Assembly: GCF_006715175.1 (NCBI RefSeq)
Contig: NZ_VFMQ01000001.1
Location: 3,534,001 to 3,598,000 of the forward strand
Direction: 5' to 3'
Source of the DNA: Curtobacterium citreum
Lineage (GTDB): Bacteria > Actinomycetota > Actinomycetes > Actinomycetales > Microbacteriaceae
DNA length: 64,000 nucleotides
Positions within the stretch are counted from its first letter, which is position 1. Every line of letters begins with the position of its first letter. A model generated the notes under the pieces. The model searched no databases. It was not told the DNA's origin and worked only from the letters and a program-made list of their open reading frames with translations. A program made the position numbers and the translations under genes. Below, in pieces: positions 25,555 to 34,235 of this stretch.

Positions 25555-25965
25555 TCATCCGAAGAAGTAGTTCCACAGCGCCGAGAACATCTCCTGGATG
25601 CTCATCTGGGCGATCGCGTTGATCCCGGCTCGGATCCATCCGGCAAGGCCGTTCCACCAGTTCTTGAAGGCGTTCAAGCCGTTCTTCAGCGCCGTCTTGA
25701 GCGCCGGGATGACGGATGAGGCGTTGTTCTTCAGCCAGTCGACGATCGGTTTGATCGGGATGCCATCGGTCGATGAGCCGCCGGACGAAGCGATGACGCC
25801 CCCGTGTCGCGGCACGGGAAGCGACGCGGCCGGTGCGGAGGACGCTACCGCGCTTACCGAGGAGGCATGGACGGGCTGCGCAGAGGCTGCGGTCGCGCCA
25901 ACGGTGCTGAGCATCGCCCCGGTGACGATCGCTCCGACGATCCCCACAGTGCGGATCTTGTTCAT
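25555..25965 (-). CDS. Secreted Trp-rich amphipathic peptide, candidate bacteriocin precursor
   Basis: A 136-residue precursor. Residues 1-29 are a Sec signal peptide (hydrophobic core VGIVGAIVTGAML, end ATAASA-QP). Residues 30-68 are a Ser/Ala/Gly-rich linker. Residues 70-136 look like amphipathic helices with five Trp (77, 103, 104, 110, 131), five Lys, one Arg and few acids, including ALKNGLNAFKNWWNGLAGW and an aromatic end WNYFFG. GGGGAA precedes the ATG at 25965. Size, charge and the following ABC genes suggest a secreted antimicrobial with self-immunity; no cysteine, modification enzyme or known family is visible. GC over 25621-25740 is about 61% by count, low for this window. Confidence 0.7.
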   Translation of the reverse strand: MNKIRTVGIVGAIVTGAMLSTVGATAASAQPVHASSVSAVASSAPAASLPVPRHGGVIASSGGSSTDGIPIKPIVDWLKNNASSVIPALKTALKNGLNAFKNWWNGLAGWIRAGINAIAQMSIQEMFSALWNYFFG

Positions 25966-26016
25966 GGTGATTCCCCAATCATTGTGCGGCGTCGTCGCCG
26001 CATGAACCACCCTATC

Positions 26017-26037
26017 GGTACTTCAGTATGAAATACC
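26017..26037. promoter_or_regulatory. Palindrome upstream of the peptide gene, possible operator
   Basis: GGTACTTCA, 3-base centre, TGAAATACC: 8 of 9 arm positions pair. It lies 52 bases before the peptide start in the most AT-rich stretch nearby (about 52% GC over 25981-26040). It could be an operator at the promoter of the cassette or, less likely, a weak terminator for the MBL gene that ends at 26089. Confidence 0.45.
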
Positions 26038-26088
26038 AGACACCAGAAGGCCTTTCACCTACCGGAACATGTCGGCCCGATGTCTCGA

Positions 26089-26835
26089 TCACGACCCGAC
26101 CGGCACCCACTCCCGCCCGACCCGGTGCACCGCCGGCCCGTGCCCCGGCAACACGATCTCGGGGATCGGCAGCGCCCGAGCGGACTCGAGCGCCACGCCG
26201 AGGTCCGCCGTGAAGAACGGCGTGATCATCCGCGGCCGCGGGGTCCACGACGCCGGCTGCGTGTCGTGCCGCGAGACGACGGCGTCCCCCGTGACGATCG
26301 CGTCCGCGGCCGGCAGGAGGTACGCGGTGGACCCGTCGGTGTGCCCGGTCGCGGGGAACGGCGTGATCGCCCGCCCCTCGAAGTCCGCTCCCGTGAAGGC
26401 CCGGACGCTCGGCACCGTGGTCGGCCGGAGCGCGTCGGACCGGATCGCGCGGGCGAGCCACCGGAGCACCCGCGGCGACGCCAGCCGGCCGCCGATCTCC
26501 GCCGTCGTGACCTGCTGCCGCGAGGGTCCACGCACGTTCGACACCTCGTCCGCGTGCGCCAGGACCTCGACGTGCGGGTGCCGCTCGAGGATGCCCGGGA
26601 TCCCACCGACGTGGTCGACGTGCCCGTGGGTGACGTACACACGCCGCAGGTCGGCGAGGTCGTGCCCGGCCCAGCGCACGGTCTCGAGCACGAGGTCGCT
26701 GTCCGCCGGGTAGCCCGCGTCGATGAGGGCGACGCCGTCCTCCTCCGCGAGCACGACCCAGTTCGAGACCGGCCCCTCGACGAAGACGACCCCGGGGGCG
26801 ACGGAGACGACGGACCGGGGTTCGCGGGAGCTCAT
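26089..26835 (-). CDS. MBL-fold metallo-hydrolase
   Basis: A 248-residue metallo-beta-lactamase-fold protein. The metal motif THGHVDHVGG gives His70, His72, Asp74 and His75; further ligands are in FPATGHTDGS, VTGDAVVS and VLPGHGPAV. Such proteins hydrolyse thioesters, phosphodiesters or similar bonds; the substrate is not evident. No signal peptide, so cytosolic. The ATG overlaps the truA stop in an ATGA junction, so both are co-translated although no functional link is known. Confidence 0.9.
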   Translation of the reverse strand: MSSREPRSVVSVAPGVVFVEGPVSNWVVLAEEDGVALIDAGYPADSDLVLETVRWAGHDLADLRRVYVTHGHVDHVGGIPGILERHPHVEVLAHADEVSNVRGPSRQQVTTAEIGGRLASPRVLRWLARAIRSDALRPTTVPSVRAFTGADFEGRAITPFPATGHTDGSTAYLLPAADAIVTGDAVVSRHDTQPASWTPRPRMITPFFTADLGVALESARALPIPEIVLPGHGPAVHRVGREWVPVGS

Positions 26836-27749
26836 GCCCCGACGGTACCGGCGTCCGGCTCGTCGTCCGTCCGCCGCGCACGCGTCTGCGACGCGCGGGC
26901 CGCGAGTTCGTCGTCGGCCGGGTACCCGACCTCGGTCAGGGTGAGTCCGACGGCGGGCGCGACCGCGAAGGCGCTGGTCCGCTGCTCGGCGACCCGGAGT
27001 TCCTCGAGCCGGTCCGGGCCGAAGCGGCCCTCCCCCACGGCGATGGTCGCGCCGACCATCGCGCGCACCATGGAGTGACAGAAGGCGTCGGCCTGGAGGC
27101 GCGCCACCAGCACGCCGTCCGGCTCGCGGTCCCAGCGGAACTCCTGCAGCGTCCGGATCGTGGTCGCGCCCTCGCGCGGCTTGCAGAAGGTCGCGAAGTC
27201 GTGCAGCCCGAGCAGCGTCAGCGCACCGCGCTCCATCGCCACCGGGTCCAGCCGCGTCGGGTGCCAGAGCGTGTGCCCCCGACGACGCGGATCGCGACCG
27301 GCCGCGGCGTCCGCGACCCGGTACTCGTAGCGCCGCCAGAGCGGGGAGAACCGGGCGTCGAACCCGTCCGGCGCGACCGACGCCCGCGTCACCACGACGT
27401 CCCCGGTGCGCCCGGCGAGCCCGTTCAGCCGCTTGACGAGCCCGTCGAGCGACGTCCGCGGCGGCCCGTCCGGTGCCGACCGGCGGGGTCGGGTCAGCGC
27501 GCCCCACTGCTCCGCCGACAGGTCCAGGTGCGCGACCTGTCCGGTCGCGTGCACCCCCGCGTCGGTGCGTCCCGCGACGGTCAGGAGCGGCGGCTCGCCC
27601 CACCGGGTGAACACCGTCGCGAGCGCGTCCTCGAGTGCCCCCTGCACGGTCCGCAGGCCCGGCTGCCGAGCCCACCCCGAGAACGCGGCCCCGTCGTACG
27701 CGACGTCCAGACGCACACGCACCGCTCCCGAACCGACCGTCTCGTCCAC
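26832..27749 (-). CDS. truA: tRNA pseudouridine(38-40) synthase TruA
   Basis: Isomerises uridine 38, 39 and 40 of tRNA anticodon stems. The 305-residue protein has RLDVAYDGAAFSGWARQPG, the catalytic aspartate in AGRTDAGVHATGQ (Asp63), FDARFSPLWRRYEYRV and FCHSMVRAMVG. In actinobacteria truA often ends the alpha ribosomal operon after rplQ; here it lies about 7 kb from rplQ with exporter and regulator genes between. The GTG at 27749 is the best start. It is divergent from the DrrAB genes. Confidence 0.95.
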   Translation of the reverse strand: MDETVGSGAVRVRLDVAYDGAAFSGWARQPGLRTVQGALEDALATVFTRWGEPPLLTVAGRTDAGVHATGQVAHLDLSAEQWGALTRPRRSAPDGPPRTSLDGLVKRLNGLAGRTGDVVVTRASVAPDGFDARFSPLWRRYEYRVADAAAGRDPRRRGHTLWHPTRLDPVAMERGALTLLGLHDFATFCKPREGATTIRTLQEFRWDREPDGVLVARLQADAFCHSMVRAMVGATIAVGEGRFGPDRLEELRVAEQRTSAFAVAPAVGLTLTEVGYPADDELAARASQTRARRTDDEPDAGTVGA

Positions 27750-27820
27750 GCGAGCGAGCGTACCGGGGGCGGGGCGCGCCTCCCGTCCGGCGGTCGCCGT
27801 GCCGCGCGACCGTACGCCGG

Positions 27821-27867
27821 TGTCAGCGCGTGTCAACCCGTGTCAGTGCCGCGTCAGTGGCGCGTGA
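27821..27867 (+). promoter_or_regulatory. Helically phased direct repeats upstream of the DrrAB-type genes
   Basis: TGTCA occurs at 27821, 27831 and 27841, followed by related CGTCA at 27852 and CGTGA at 27863, giving a period of 10-11 bp, one DNA turn. SARP/AfsR-family activators are known to bind direct repeats spaced by about 11 bp near the -35 region, and such a regulator gene lies convergent with this transporter. The repeats end 48 bases before the ATG. A clear -10 box was not found. Confidence 0.6.
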
Positions 27868-27915
27868 GTGCCCGTCGGCACGATCGACACCGACATCGAC
27901 GAAAGGACCATCCCG

Positions 27916-28917
27916 ATGACCACCACCCCCCTCGCGGTCGAGGCAACCGGCCTCGTCAAGACCTTCGGGTCGAACCGCGCCGTGGACGGCGTCGACCTCC
28001 GTGTGGAGGCCGGGACCGTCTACGGCGTGCTCGGGCCGAACGGCGCCGGCAAGACGACCACCATCTCGATGCTCGCGACCCTGCTCAAGCCGGACGGCGG
28101 CGAGGCCCGCGTCTTCGGCCACGACGTCCGCCGCGAGCCGCAGACCGTCCGCTCCCTGATCGGCGTGACGGGGCAGTACGCGAGCGTCGACGAGACCCTC
28201 AGCGCCACCGAGAACCTCGTCATCTTCGCGCGGCTGCTCGGCCTGTCCCGCGGCGACGCGAAGCGCAGGGCGACCGAGCTGCTCGAGCGGTTCGGCCTGA
28301 CCGAGGCGGCCTCCCGTCCCCTCAAGGCGTTCTCCGGCGGCATGCGTCGTCGCCTCGACCTGGCGGCGAGCCTGATCGCGCAGCCGCCGCTGATCTTCCT
28401 CGACGAGCCGACCACGGGGCTCGACCCGCGGACCCGCGCGCAGATGTGGGACACGATCCGGGAGCTCGTCGCGACCGGGTCGACCGTGCTGCTCACGACG
28501 CAGTACCTCGACGAGGCCGACCAGCTCGCCGACCGCATCGCCGTGATCGACCACGGCCGCGTCGTCGCCGAGGGCACCGCCGACGACCTGAAGTCCTCGG
28601 TCGGCACGGCCTCGCTGCAGCTGCGCCTGGCGGACGCCGACCCGGAGTCCCTCGCGACGGCGGCCACGCTCGTCGAGCGGGTGCTCGGCACGCCGGCCGT
28701 GGTCAGCCCGGAGGGCGCGCGCCTGACCGCACCGATGACGGCGCCCGACCGCGTCACCGACCTGCTCGTGTCGTTCCGCGACGCGGGTGTCTCCCTCGCC
28801 GAGATGAGCGTGCAGAAGCCGACGCTCGACGAGGTGTTCCTCACCATCACCGGTTCGCCGTCGTCCCCGGACGACCAGGCCGAGACCGAGCGCGCGCTCG
28901 AAGGGAGCCTCGCATGA
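27916..28917 (+). CDS. DrrA-type ABC exporter ATP-binding protein
   Basis: A 333-residue ATPase of the daunorubicin-resistance family. Walker A GPNGAGKTT, signature FSGGMRRRLDLAASL, Walker B LIFLDEP and TTQYLDEAD (glutamine in place of the usual switch histidine, as in DrrA) are present, and the C-terminal 90 residues form the family's accessory domain. It probably exports a drug, lipid or secondary metabolite with the permease encoded next. AAAGGA lies upstream of the ATG, and its stop overlaps the permease start. Confidence 0.93.
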   Translation: MTTTPLAVEATGLVKTFGSNRAVDGVDLRVEAGTVYGVLGPNGAGKTTTISMLATLLKPDGGEARVFGHDVRREPQTVRSLIGVTGQYASVDETLSATENLVIFARLLGLSRGDAKRRATELLERFGLTEAASRPLKAFSGGMRRRLDLAASLIAQPPLIFLDEPTTGLDPRTRAQMWDTIRELVATGSTVLLTTQYLDEADQLADRIAVIDHGRVVAEGTADDLKSSVGTASLQLRLADADPESLATAATLVERVLGTPAVVSPEGARLTAPMTAPDRVTDLLVSFRDAGVSLAEMSVQKPTLDEVFLTITGSPSSPDDQAETERALEGSLA

Positions 28918-29747
28918 CCACCGTCCTCGAACCCACCACCACCGCCGCACCCCGGGTCACCCCGCGTCCGGGTGTCGGTGGCTCCGGCCTCGCCGCCACG
29001 GTCCGTCAGTCGTTCACGATGGCGTACCGCGGCCTCGTCAAGATCCGTCGGACGCCCGAGCAGCTGTTCGACGTGACGCTCATGCCGATCGTCTTCACCG
29101 TGATGTTCACGTACATCTTCGGCGGGGCGATCTCCGGCGACGTCGGCAGCTACCTGCCCGTGATCATCCCCGGCATCCTCGTGCAGACGGCGATCACGTC
29201 GTCGGTCGTCACCGGTGTCCAGCTCCGCGAGGACATGGACAAGGGCGTCTTCGACCGCTTCCGCTCCCTGCCGATCGCCCGCATCGCCCCGTTGGCCGGT
29301 GCCCTCCTCGCCGACACCGTCCGGTACGCGATCGCCACGACGATCACCTTCGTGGTCGGCATCGTGATGGGCCTGCGCCCGGCCGGCGGCCTCGGTGCGG
29401 TGCTGCTCGCCGCCCTGCTGGTGATCGTGGTCGCGTGGGCGATCAGCTGGGTCTTCGCGTACTTCGGCGTCATCGCCCGCACCGCGTCGAGCGTGTCCGG
29501 CATCGCGAACCTCGTGCTCTTCCCGCTGACGTTCCTGTCGAACGCGTTCGTCCCGACGAACACGCTCCCCGCGTGGCTCCGGTGGTTCACCGAGGTCAAC
29601 CCGGTCTCGCACCTCATCACGGCGGTCCGCGACCTGGTGAACCACGGCACCGTCAGCGGCGACCTGTGGCTGAGCCTGCTCGGCGCCGCGGTCATCGTCG
29701 CGGTGTTCGCGCCGCTGACGGTCCGCGCGTACATGCGGAAGGCCTGA
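28914..29747 (+). CDS. DrrB-type ABC-2 family permease
   Basis: A 277-residue membrane protein with six predicted helices in ABC-2 layout. The family segments TPEQLFDVTLMPIVFTVMFT, the loop QLREDMDKGVFDRFRSLPI and LTFLSNAFVPTNTLPAWLR followed by NPVSHLITAVRDL match DrrB-type permeases. It overlaps the ATPase gene by four bases (ATGA). It converges with the large regulator gene, with only 21 bases between stop codons. Confidence 0.93.
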   Translation: MTTVLEPTTTAAPRVTPRPGVGGSGLAATVRQSFTMAYRGLVKIRRTPEQLFDVTLMPIVFTVMFTYIFGGAISGDVGSYLPVIIPGILVQTAITSSVVTGVQLREDMDKGVFDRFRSLPIARIAPLAGALLADTVRYAIATTITFVVGIVMGLRPAGGLGAVLLAALLVIVVAWAISWVFAYFGVIARTASSVSGIANLVLFPLTFLSNAFVPTNTLPAWLRWFTEVNPVSHLITAVRDLVNHGTVSGDLWLSLLGAAVIVAVFAPLTVRAYMRKA

Positions 29748-29770
29748 GGCCCCGCTGCGCGGTGCGCCTC
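29746..29770. terminator. Small hairpin between convergent exporter and regulator genes
   Basis: GAGGC (29746-29750) pairs with GCCTC (29766-29770) and an inner CCGC/GCGG stem, overlapping both stop codons. The stem is short, so terminator function is tentative. Confidence 0.4.
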
Positions 29771-32700
29771 ACCCCTCGACGCGGAGCTCTTCGAGGAGCG
29801 CCCGCGTCCGCACGACGACCTCGTCCGGGCCCCAGCCGGACGAGGTCGTCTCGGCGTCCGCCAGTGCCTGCTCGCCCACACCGGCGACCAGGAGCGGCCG
29901 GACCCGTGCGTGCGCGAGGACGGCGTAGTCCTGCCGGGTGCCGACCCGCGTGGCGACCGCCCAGCAGCGGGCCGCGTCCGCCGTGCGGCCGTCCCGCAGC
30001 AGCGCGATCGCCAGGCCGAGCATGGCGGTCCCGACGACCGGCATGTCGAGCCACGCGGACCGCAGGCGCAGCTGGACGAGGGCCCCGGTCCGCAGACGGC
30101 GTGCGACGTCGCGTTCGCCGGCCGGGAGGCGCGTGGCGGCACCGTCGGACCGGTTCGCGTCCGCGGCGCGGTCGGGTCCACCACTTCCGCGGTCGCGTTC
30201 GGGTTCCTGCTCGCGTTCGTGCTCGCGGTCACGTGCTCGTTCGTGTTCGTCGACGGCGGCGATGCGGGCCGCGCCGGCCATCAGTCGCCAGTGCACCGCG
30301 CGGGTGCGGGGGTCCCGCAGCAGGTCCCACGCCGCGGTGTACGCCGCGGCCGCCCGGTCCGGGTCGCCCGCCCACCGCGCGCACTCGGCGTCGATCGCGA
30401 GCGCGAGCACCCCCACCTGCGCCGCACCGTCCTGCGGCCCACCCCGGAGCGTCACCGGACGCAGGCGCAGGTCCTCGGCGATCGTGCGGGCCCGGTGCAG
30501 GTCGCCGGTGGCGGCCGAGGCGAGCCCGACCGTCCAGCTGATCTCGTACAGGTCGTCGTCGGCGCCGAACCGCTCGAGCTGCTCGCGGGCCGCCTCGGCG
30601 GTGGCGAGGGCCTCGGCGTACCGGCCGCCCTGGGCGTGCAGCTGCGTGAGCGTCACCGCCGCCGAGCCGCTCGTCCACGCGTCCCCGGTCACGGCCGACA
30701 GCTCGGCGGCGCGTCGGGCGTACCGGAAGGCCGCCTCCGGTTCCCCGGCGTTCTCGGCGAGCGGTGCACTGAGCATGTGCGCGAGGCAGGCCACCCCGGG
30801 GTCGCGGTCCTCCCGCAGGCGCACGAGGAGGGCCGTCCCCTCGGCCGGTCGGCCGAGTGACAGGAGCAGGTCGGTCTCGGCGTCGAGCACCGGGAGCCCC
30901 GTCGTGCCGGTCCGTCGCAGCCGTCGGAGCGTCGAGATCGCTCGCGCGCTCGTCCGCAGGTCCCCGAACGCCGCCGAGGCGCCGCAGAGCACGAGCGAGA
31001 CGACCGTCGCCGCGCGGGCGTCCGACGCGACGGGTCGGTCGCGGAGCAGGGCCACGACGTCCGGGGCGGCGGCGACGACCTCGCCGTGGGTACCGCGGAA
31101 CGTCCAGTACCCGGCGAGCGCCGCGAACACGTGCGCGACCGTCGGGACGTCGTCGTCCCGGAGCGCCCACCGGAGCAGCGTCACGAGGTTCTCGGCCTCC
31201 CGCCGGACCTCCCGGAACGCGACGAGCTGCGCGGGACCGGAGGTGGCGAACAGGTTCCGCGCCGCCGAGAACCCGCGACCCCAGGACGTCATCGCGGCGC
31301 GGACCTCGTCGATCGCGCCACGGTCGGTCAGCCGTGCGGCCCCGAACTCGCGGACGGTCTCGAGCAGCCGGTAGCGCACCGGCTCCCCCTCGGTCTCGAC
31401 GAGCTGCACGAGGGACTGCTCGACGAGCTCGGCGAGGTCGTCGAACGCCACGAGGTCGTCCCCGCCCGGCGCCACGGCCTGGACGGCGTCGACGGGGACC
31501 CCGTCCGGGAAGAGCGCGAGCCGGGTCAGGAGCTCCTGCGCCCCGGGGTCGAGGAGCCGCCAGCTCCACTCGATCACCGCGAGCAGCGTGCGGTGCCGTT
31601 CGGGGGCGCTGCGGTCACCGCCGCGCAGCAGGGCGAACCGGTCGTCGAGCCGTCGTTCGACCTCCTCGACGCTCATGCCGCGGACGCGCGCGGCGGCGAG
31701 CTCGATCGCGAGCGGGGACCCGTCCAGCCGCGTGCAGATGCGCCGGACCGCGTCGACCGGCAGCACCGCTCCGGGGCGGGCCGCGCGGGCACGGTCCGTG
31801 AAGAGCCGGACGGCAGCCCCGTCCTCGGCGACGGGGAGCGGGGCGAGGGGGGCCACGACCTCGCCGGCGACGGCGAGCGGTGCGCGCGAGGTCGCGAGCA
31901 CCCGGAGCGACGGCGCCGCCGCGAGCAGCTCGGCGGTCTGCCGTGCGACCCCGGCGACGAGGTGCTCGCAGTTGTCGAGCACGAGCACGGTCGGCCCGTC
32001 GTCGAGCACCCCGACGACGCGGCTGCGCAGGTCCGTGGCGACGGCGTCCCGGATCGACCGCGCCGAGCGCACCTCGGCGATCCCGAGCAGCGCGGCGAGC
32101 GCCGGCAGCAGGTCGTCGGCGTCGGTCAGCGGGGCGAGCTCGCACACCACGACCGCCGTCGTCGCGGGGAGTCCCGCCGCGACGGCCTGCGCGAGCCGGG
32201 TCTTGCCGAGACCACCGGCACCGAGCACCGTGACGAGCCGGTGGTGCGCCAGCAGGTCCGTGACGGCGGCGAGGTCGGCCTCGCGCCCGACCAGGGCGTT
32301 CGGCGCGGCCCGGAGGCCGATCCGTCGCGCGGCACCTGCGGTCGGGACTGAGCGGCGGAGCAGGTCGGCGTTCAGTCGCACGAGCTCGGCGGAGGGATCG
32401 GCCCCGAGCTCCTCGACCAGCCGGTCCCGGTGCGCCGCGAACACCGCGAGCGCCTCGGTCACCCGGCCGTCCGCGGCGAGGGCGTGCATGCACCCGGCCA
32501 CCGCCACCTCGTCGAAGGGGTCCGCGGTGGTCTCGGCGAGCCAGACCGCGGCGGCCTCGGCGGTGTCACCGGCGTCGAGCAGGAGCCCCGCGAGCCGTCG
32601 TCGGAGCGCACGACGCGCCGCGGCCGCACGCTCGGCGAGCTCCTCGCCCGCAGTTCCCTCGACGTCCGATCCCGGGTCGCCGCGCCAGGCATCGAGCGCC

Positions 32701-33056
32701 GCACGGACGGCGGCCGCGTCGTCGCTCGCGGCCGCACGCTCGGCGCGGAGGAGGTCGACGTCGCCGTCGTCGCCGCCACCGAGCGCGTACCCGGTGCTCG
32801 TCGAGACGACCAGGCCGTCCGCCACGCTCCGGCGGAGCCGGGACACGAGCGTCTGCAGGGCCGCACGGGCGCCCCGGGGACGCTCCTCCGGCCACAGCTC
32901 GTCGATGAGCGCCTCGGTCGTCAGGGTCTGCCCCCGGGCGAGCACCAGCGCGACGAGGAACACCCGCGCGAGCGCACCCGGCACGGCCGTCGGCACCCCG
33001 GACCGATCGGCGACCGACACGGGCCCGAGCACGCTGATCCGGCAGTCGTTCGGCAC
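29769..33056 (-). CDS. AfsR/SARP-type regulator with NB-ARC-like ATPase and TPR-like C-terminus
   Basis: A 1095-residue regulator. Residues about 5-95 form an OmpR-type winged helix (ISVLGPVSV, then LTTEALIDELWPEERPRGA); about 100-245 form the bacterial transcriptional activation domain (DPFDEVAVAGCMHALAADGR); about 255-540 an NB-ARC/STAND ATPase with P-loop GAGGLGKTRLAQAV near residue 280, VLVLDNCEHLV and RLDGSPLAIELAAARVRGMS; the rest is helical and TPR-like. Such proteins activate secondary-metabolism or export genes in response to nucleotides or partner proteins. The phased repeats before the DrrAB-type genes are the likely target. The start is GTG. Confidence 0.92.
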   Translation of the reverse strand: MPNDCRISVLGPVSVADRSGVPTAVPGALARVFLVALVLARGQTLTTEALIDELWPEERPRGARAALQTLVSRLRRSVADGLVVSTSTGYALGGGDDGDVDLLRAERAAASDDAAAVRAALDAWRGDPGSDVEGTAGEELAERAAAARRALRRRLAGLLLDAGDTAEAAAVWLAETTADPFDEVAVAGCMHALAADGRVTEALAVFAAHRDRLVEELGADPSAELVRLNADLLRRSVPTAGAARRIGLRAAPNALVGREADLAAVTDLLAHHRLVTVLGAGGLGKTRLAQAVAAGLPATTAVVVCELAPLTDADDLLPALAALLGIAEVRSARSIRDAVATDLRSRVVGVLDDGPTVLVLDNCEHLVAGVARQTAELLAAAPSLRVLATSRAPLAVAGEVVAPLAPLPVAEDGAAVRLFTDRARAARPGAVLPVDAVRRICTRLDGSPLAIELAAARVRGMSVEEVERRLDDRFALLRGGDRSAPERHRTLLAVIEWSWRLLDPGAQELLTRLALFPDGVPVDAVQAVAPGGDDLVAFDDLAELVEQSLVQLVETEGEPVRYRLLETVREFGAARLTDRGAIDEVRAAMTSWGRGFSAARNLFATSGPAQLVAFREVRREAENLVTLLRWALRDDDVPTVAHVFAALAGYWTFRGTHGEVVAAAPDVVALLRDRPVASDARAATVVSLVLCGASAAFGDLRTSARAISTLRRLRRTGTTGLPVLDAETDLLLSLGRPAEGTALLVRLREDRDPGVACLAHMLSAPLAENAGEPEAAFRYARRAAELSAVTGDAWTSGSAAVTLTQLHAQGGRYAEALATAEAAREQLERFGADDDLYEISWTVGLASAATGDLHRARTIAEDLRLRPVTLRGGPQDGAAQVGVLALAIDAECARWAGDPDRAAAAYTAAWDLLRDPRTRAVHWRLMAGAARIAAVDEHERARDREHEREQEPERDRGSGGPDRAADANRSDGAATRLPAGERDVARRLRTGALVQLRLRSAWLDMPVVGTAMLGLAIALLRDGRTADAARCWAVATRVGTRQDYAVLAHARVRPLLVAGVGEQALADAETTSSGWGPDEVVVRTRALLEELRVEG

Positions 33057-33082
33057 GGTCGGAGTCTACGGAGCCGGTGCCG

Positions 33083-34195
33083 TCACCGCTTCCGGCCGAA
33101 CGGTCCCGTCTTCGTGTCGACGTCCTCGGTCGCGCGCTTCTCCGACTCGAGCACCCCGCGCAGGGCGATGATCGCACTCGAGGTGACGGTCACGTGCGAG
33201 GGGTTCGAGCGGCTGGCGTCGAGCGCCTCCTCGAGCCGCGCGATCGCACGGTCACCCTCGTCCTCCGGGCACTCGCCGCGCACCACGCAGGCGACCTGGC
33301 GGAGCGCCGCCGCGAACGGTCCGGCGAACGCCGGGTCCGGGCGCCCGAGGCTGTCCGCGACCGGACCGGAACTGGCCACGAGTTCGGTGAGGTCCGTCGT
33401 GTACCAAGCGGCTCGTTCCAGGGCACGGAACCGAGCGCCGTCGGTGGCGAGCCGGGCCCGCGAGCCGCGGAGGGCCGAGCGCGGGTTCATCCGGCGACTC
33501 TCCTGCGCGACCGACACCCGGTCCCGCACGTCCGCGATCGCCCGGTCGAGCTTCGCCTGCTGCCGGTCCCACGCGTGCACGTCGGGTTCGCCCTCGTCGA
33601 GGACGTCGGCGAGGTCGTCCAGGTGCTCCGCCAGGACCCCGTTCACCTGGTCGATGCGCCGTTCCGCGTCCCAGAAGTGCAGCGGCGGCACGATCACGAA
33701 GTTCACCGCGAGGCCGATGGCGATCCCGATGCCCATCTGCACGACGTACGCGAACGAGTAGTTCTCGGCGTTGCCCCCGCCGACGAGCAGCACGAAGAGC
33801 GCCGCCATCGGCACCCACGAGTACCCCTCGCCGAGGATCCGGAACCCGCTCACGAGCACCCCGAGCCCGACCACGAGCGCGACGGCGATCACCCCCGGGT
33901 CGCCGACGAGCATCGTGAACCCGGCGATGAGGATCCCGAGCGTGATCCCCACGAGCGTCTGCACCCCCGCACGGATGCCGGCGAACACGGTCGTCCGCAT
34001 CGCGACGATGGCCCCGAGCGGCGCGTAGTACGGGTACTCGGCGGCCACCCCGGGGGCGTACTTCGCCAGCGTCCACGCGATCACGGCCGCGAGCGCGGCC
34101 TTCGCCGCGAGCAGCAGCCGCGGCTGCGTCCCCGAGTCGCGGCTCCACTGCCACACGCGGCGCCCCACGCCGGTGATCCGCTCTGCTCGTGCCAT
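33083..34195 (-). CDS. FUSC-family membrane protein
   Basis: A 370-residue protein with six hydrophobic helices in residues about 20-180 (LLLAAKAALAAVIAWTLAKY, YPYYAPLGAIVAMRTTVFAG, GVQTLVGITLGILIAG and others) and a soluble helical C-terminal half, the layout of FUSC / aromatic acid exporter proteins. It may export aromatic or other organic acids. It ends 26 bases upstream of the regulator on the same strand, so the two could be co-transcribed. Confidence 0.85.
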   Translation of the reverse strand: MARAERITGVGRRVWQWSRDSGTQPRLLLAAKAALAAVIAWTLAKYAPGVAAEYPYYAPLGAIVAMRTTVFAGIRAGVQTLVGITLGILIAGFTMLVGDPGVIAVALVVGLGVLVSGFRILGEGYSWVPMAALFVLLVGGGNAENYSFAYVVQMGIGIAIGLAVNFVIVPPLHFWDAERRIDQVNGVLAEHLDDLADVLDEGEPDVHAWDRQQAKLDRAIADVRDRVSVAQESRRMNPRSALRGSRARLATDGARFRALERAAWYTTDLTELVASSGPVADSLGRPDPAFAGPFAAALRQVACVVRGECPEDEGDRAIARLEEALDASRSNPSHVTVTSSAIIALRGVLESEKRATEDVDTKTGPFGRKR

Positions 34196-34235
34196 GACGC
34201 GGCCACGGTACGTGCGGGGTGCTGTGAAGCCGTCC

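Noticed and set aside
25555..25965. Double-glycine leader bacteriocin
   Set aside because: GG pairs occur in the linker but the N-terminus is a clear Sec signal peptide and the ABC ATPase lacks a C39 peptidase domain.
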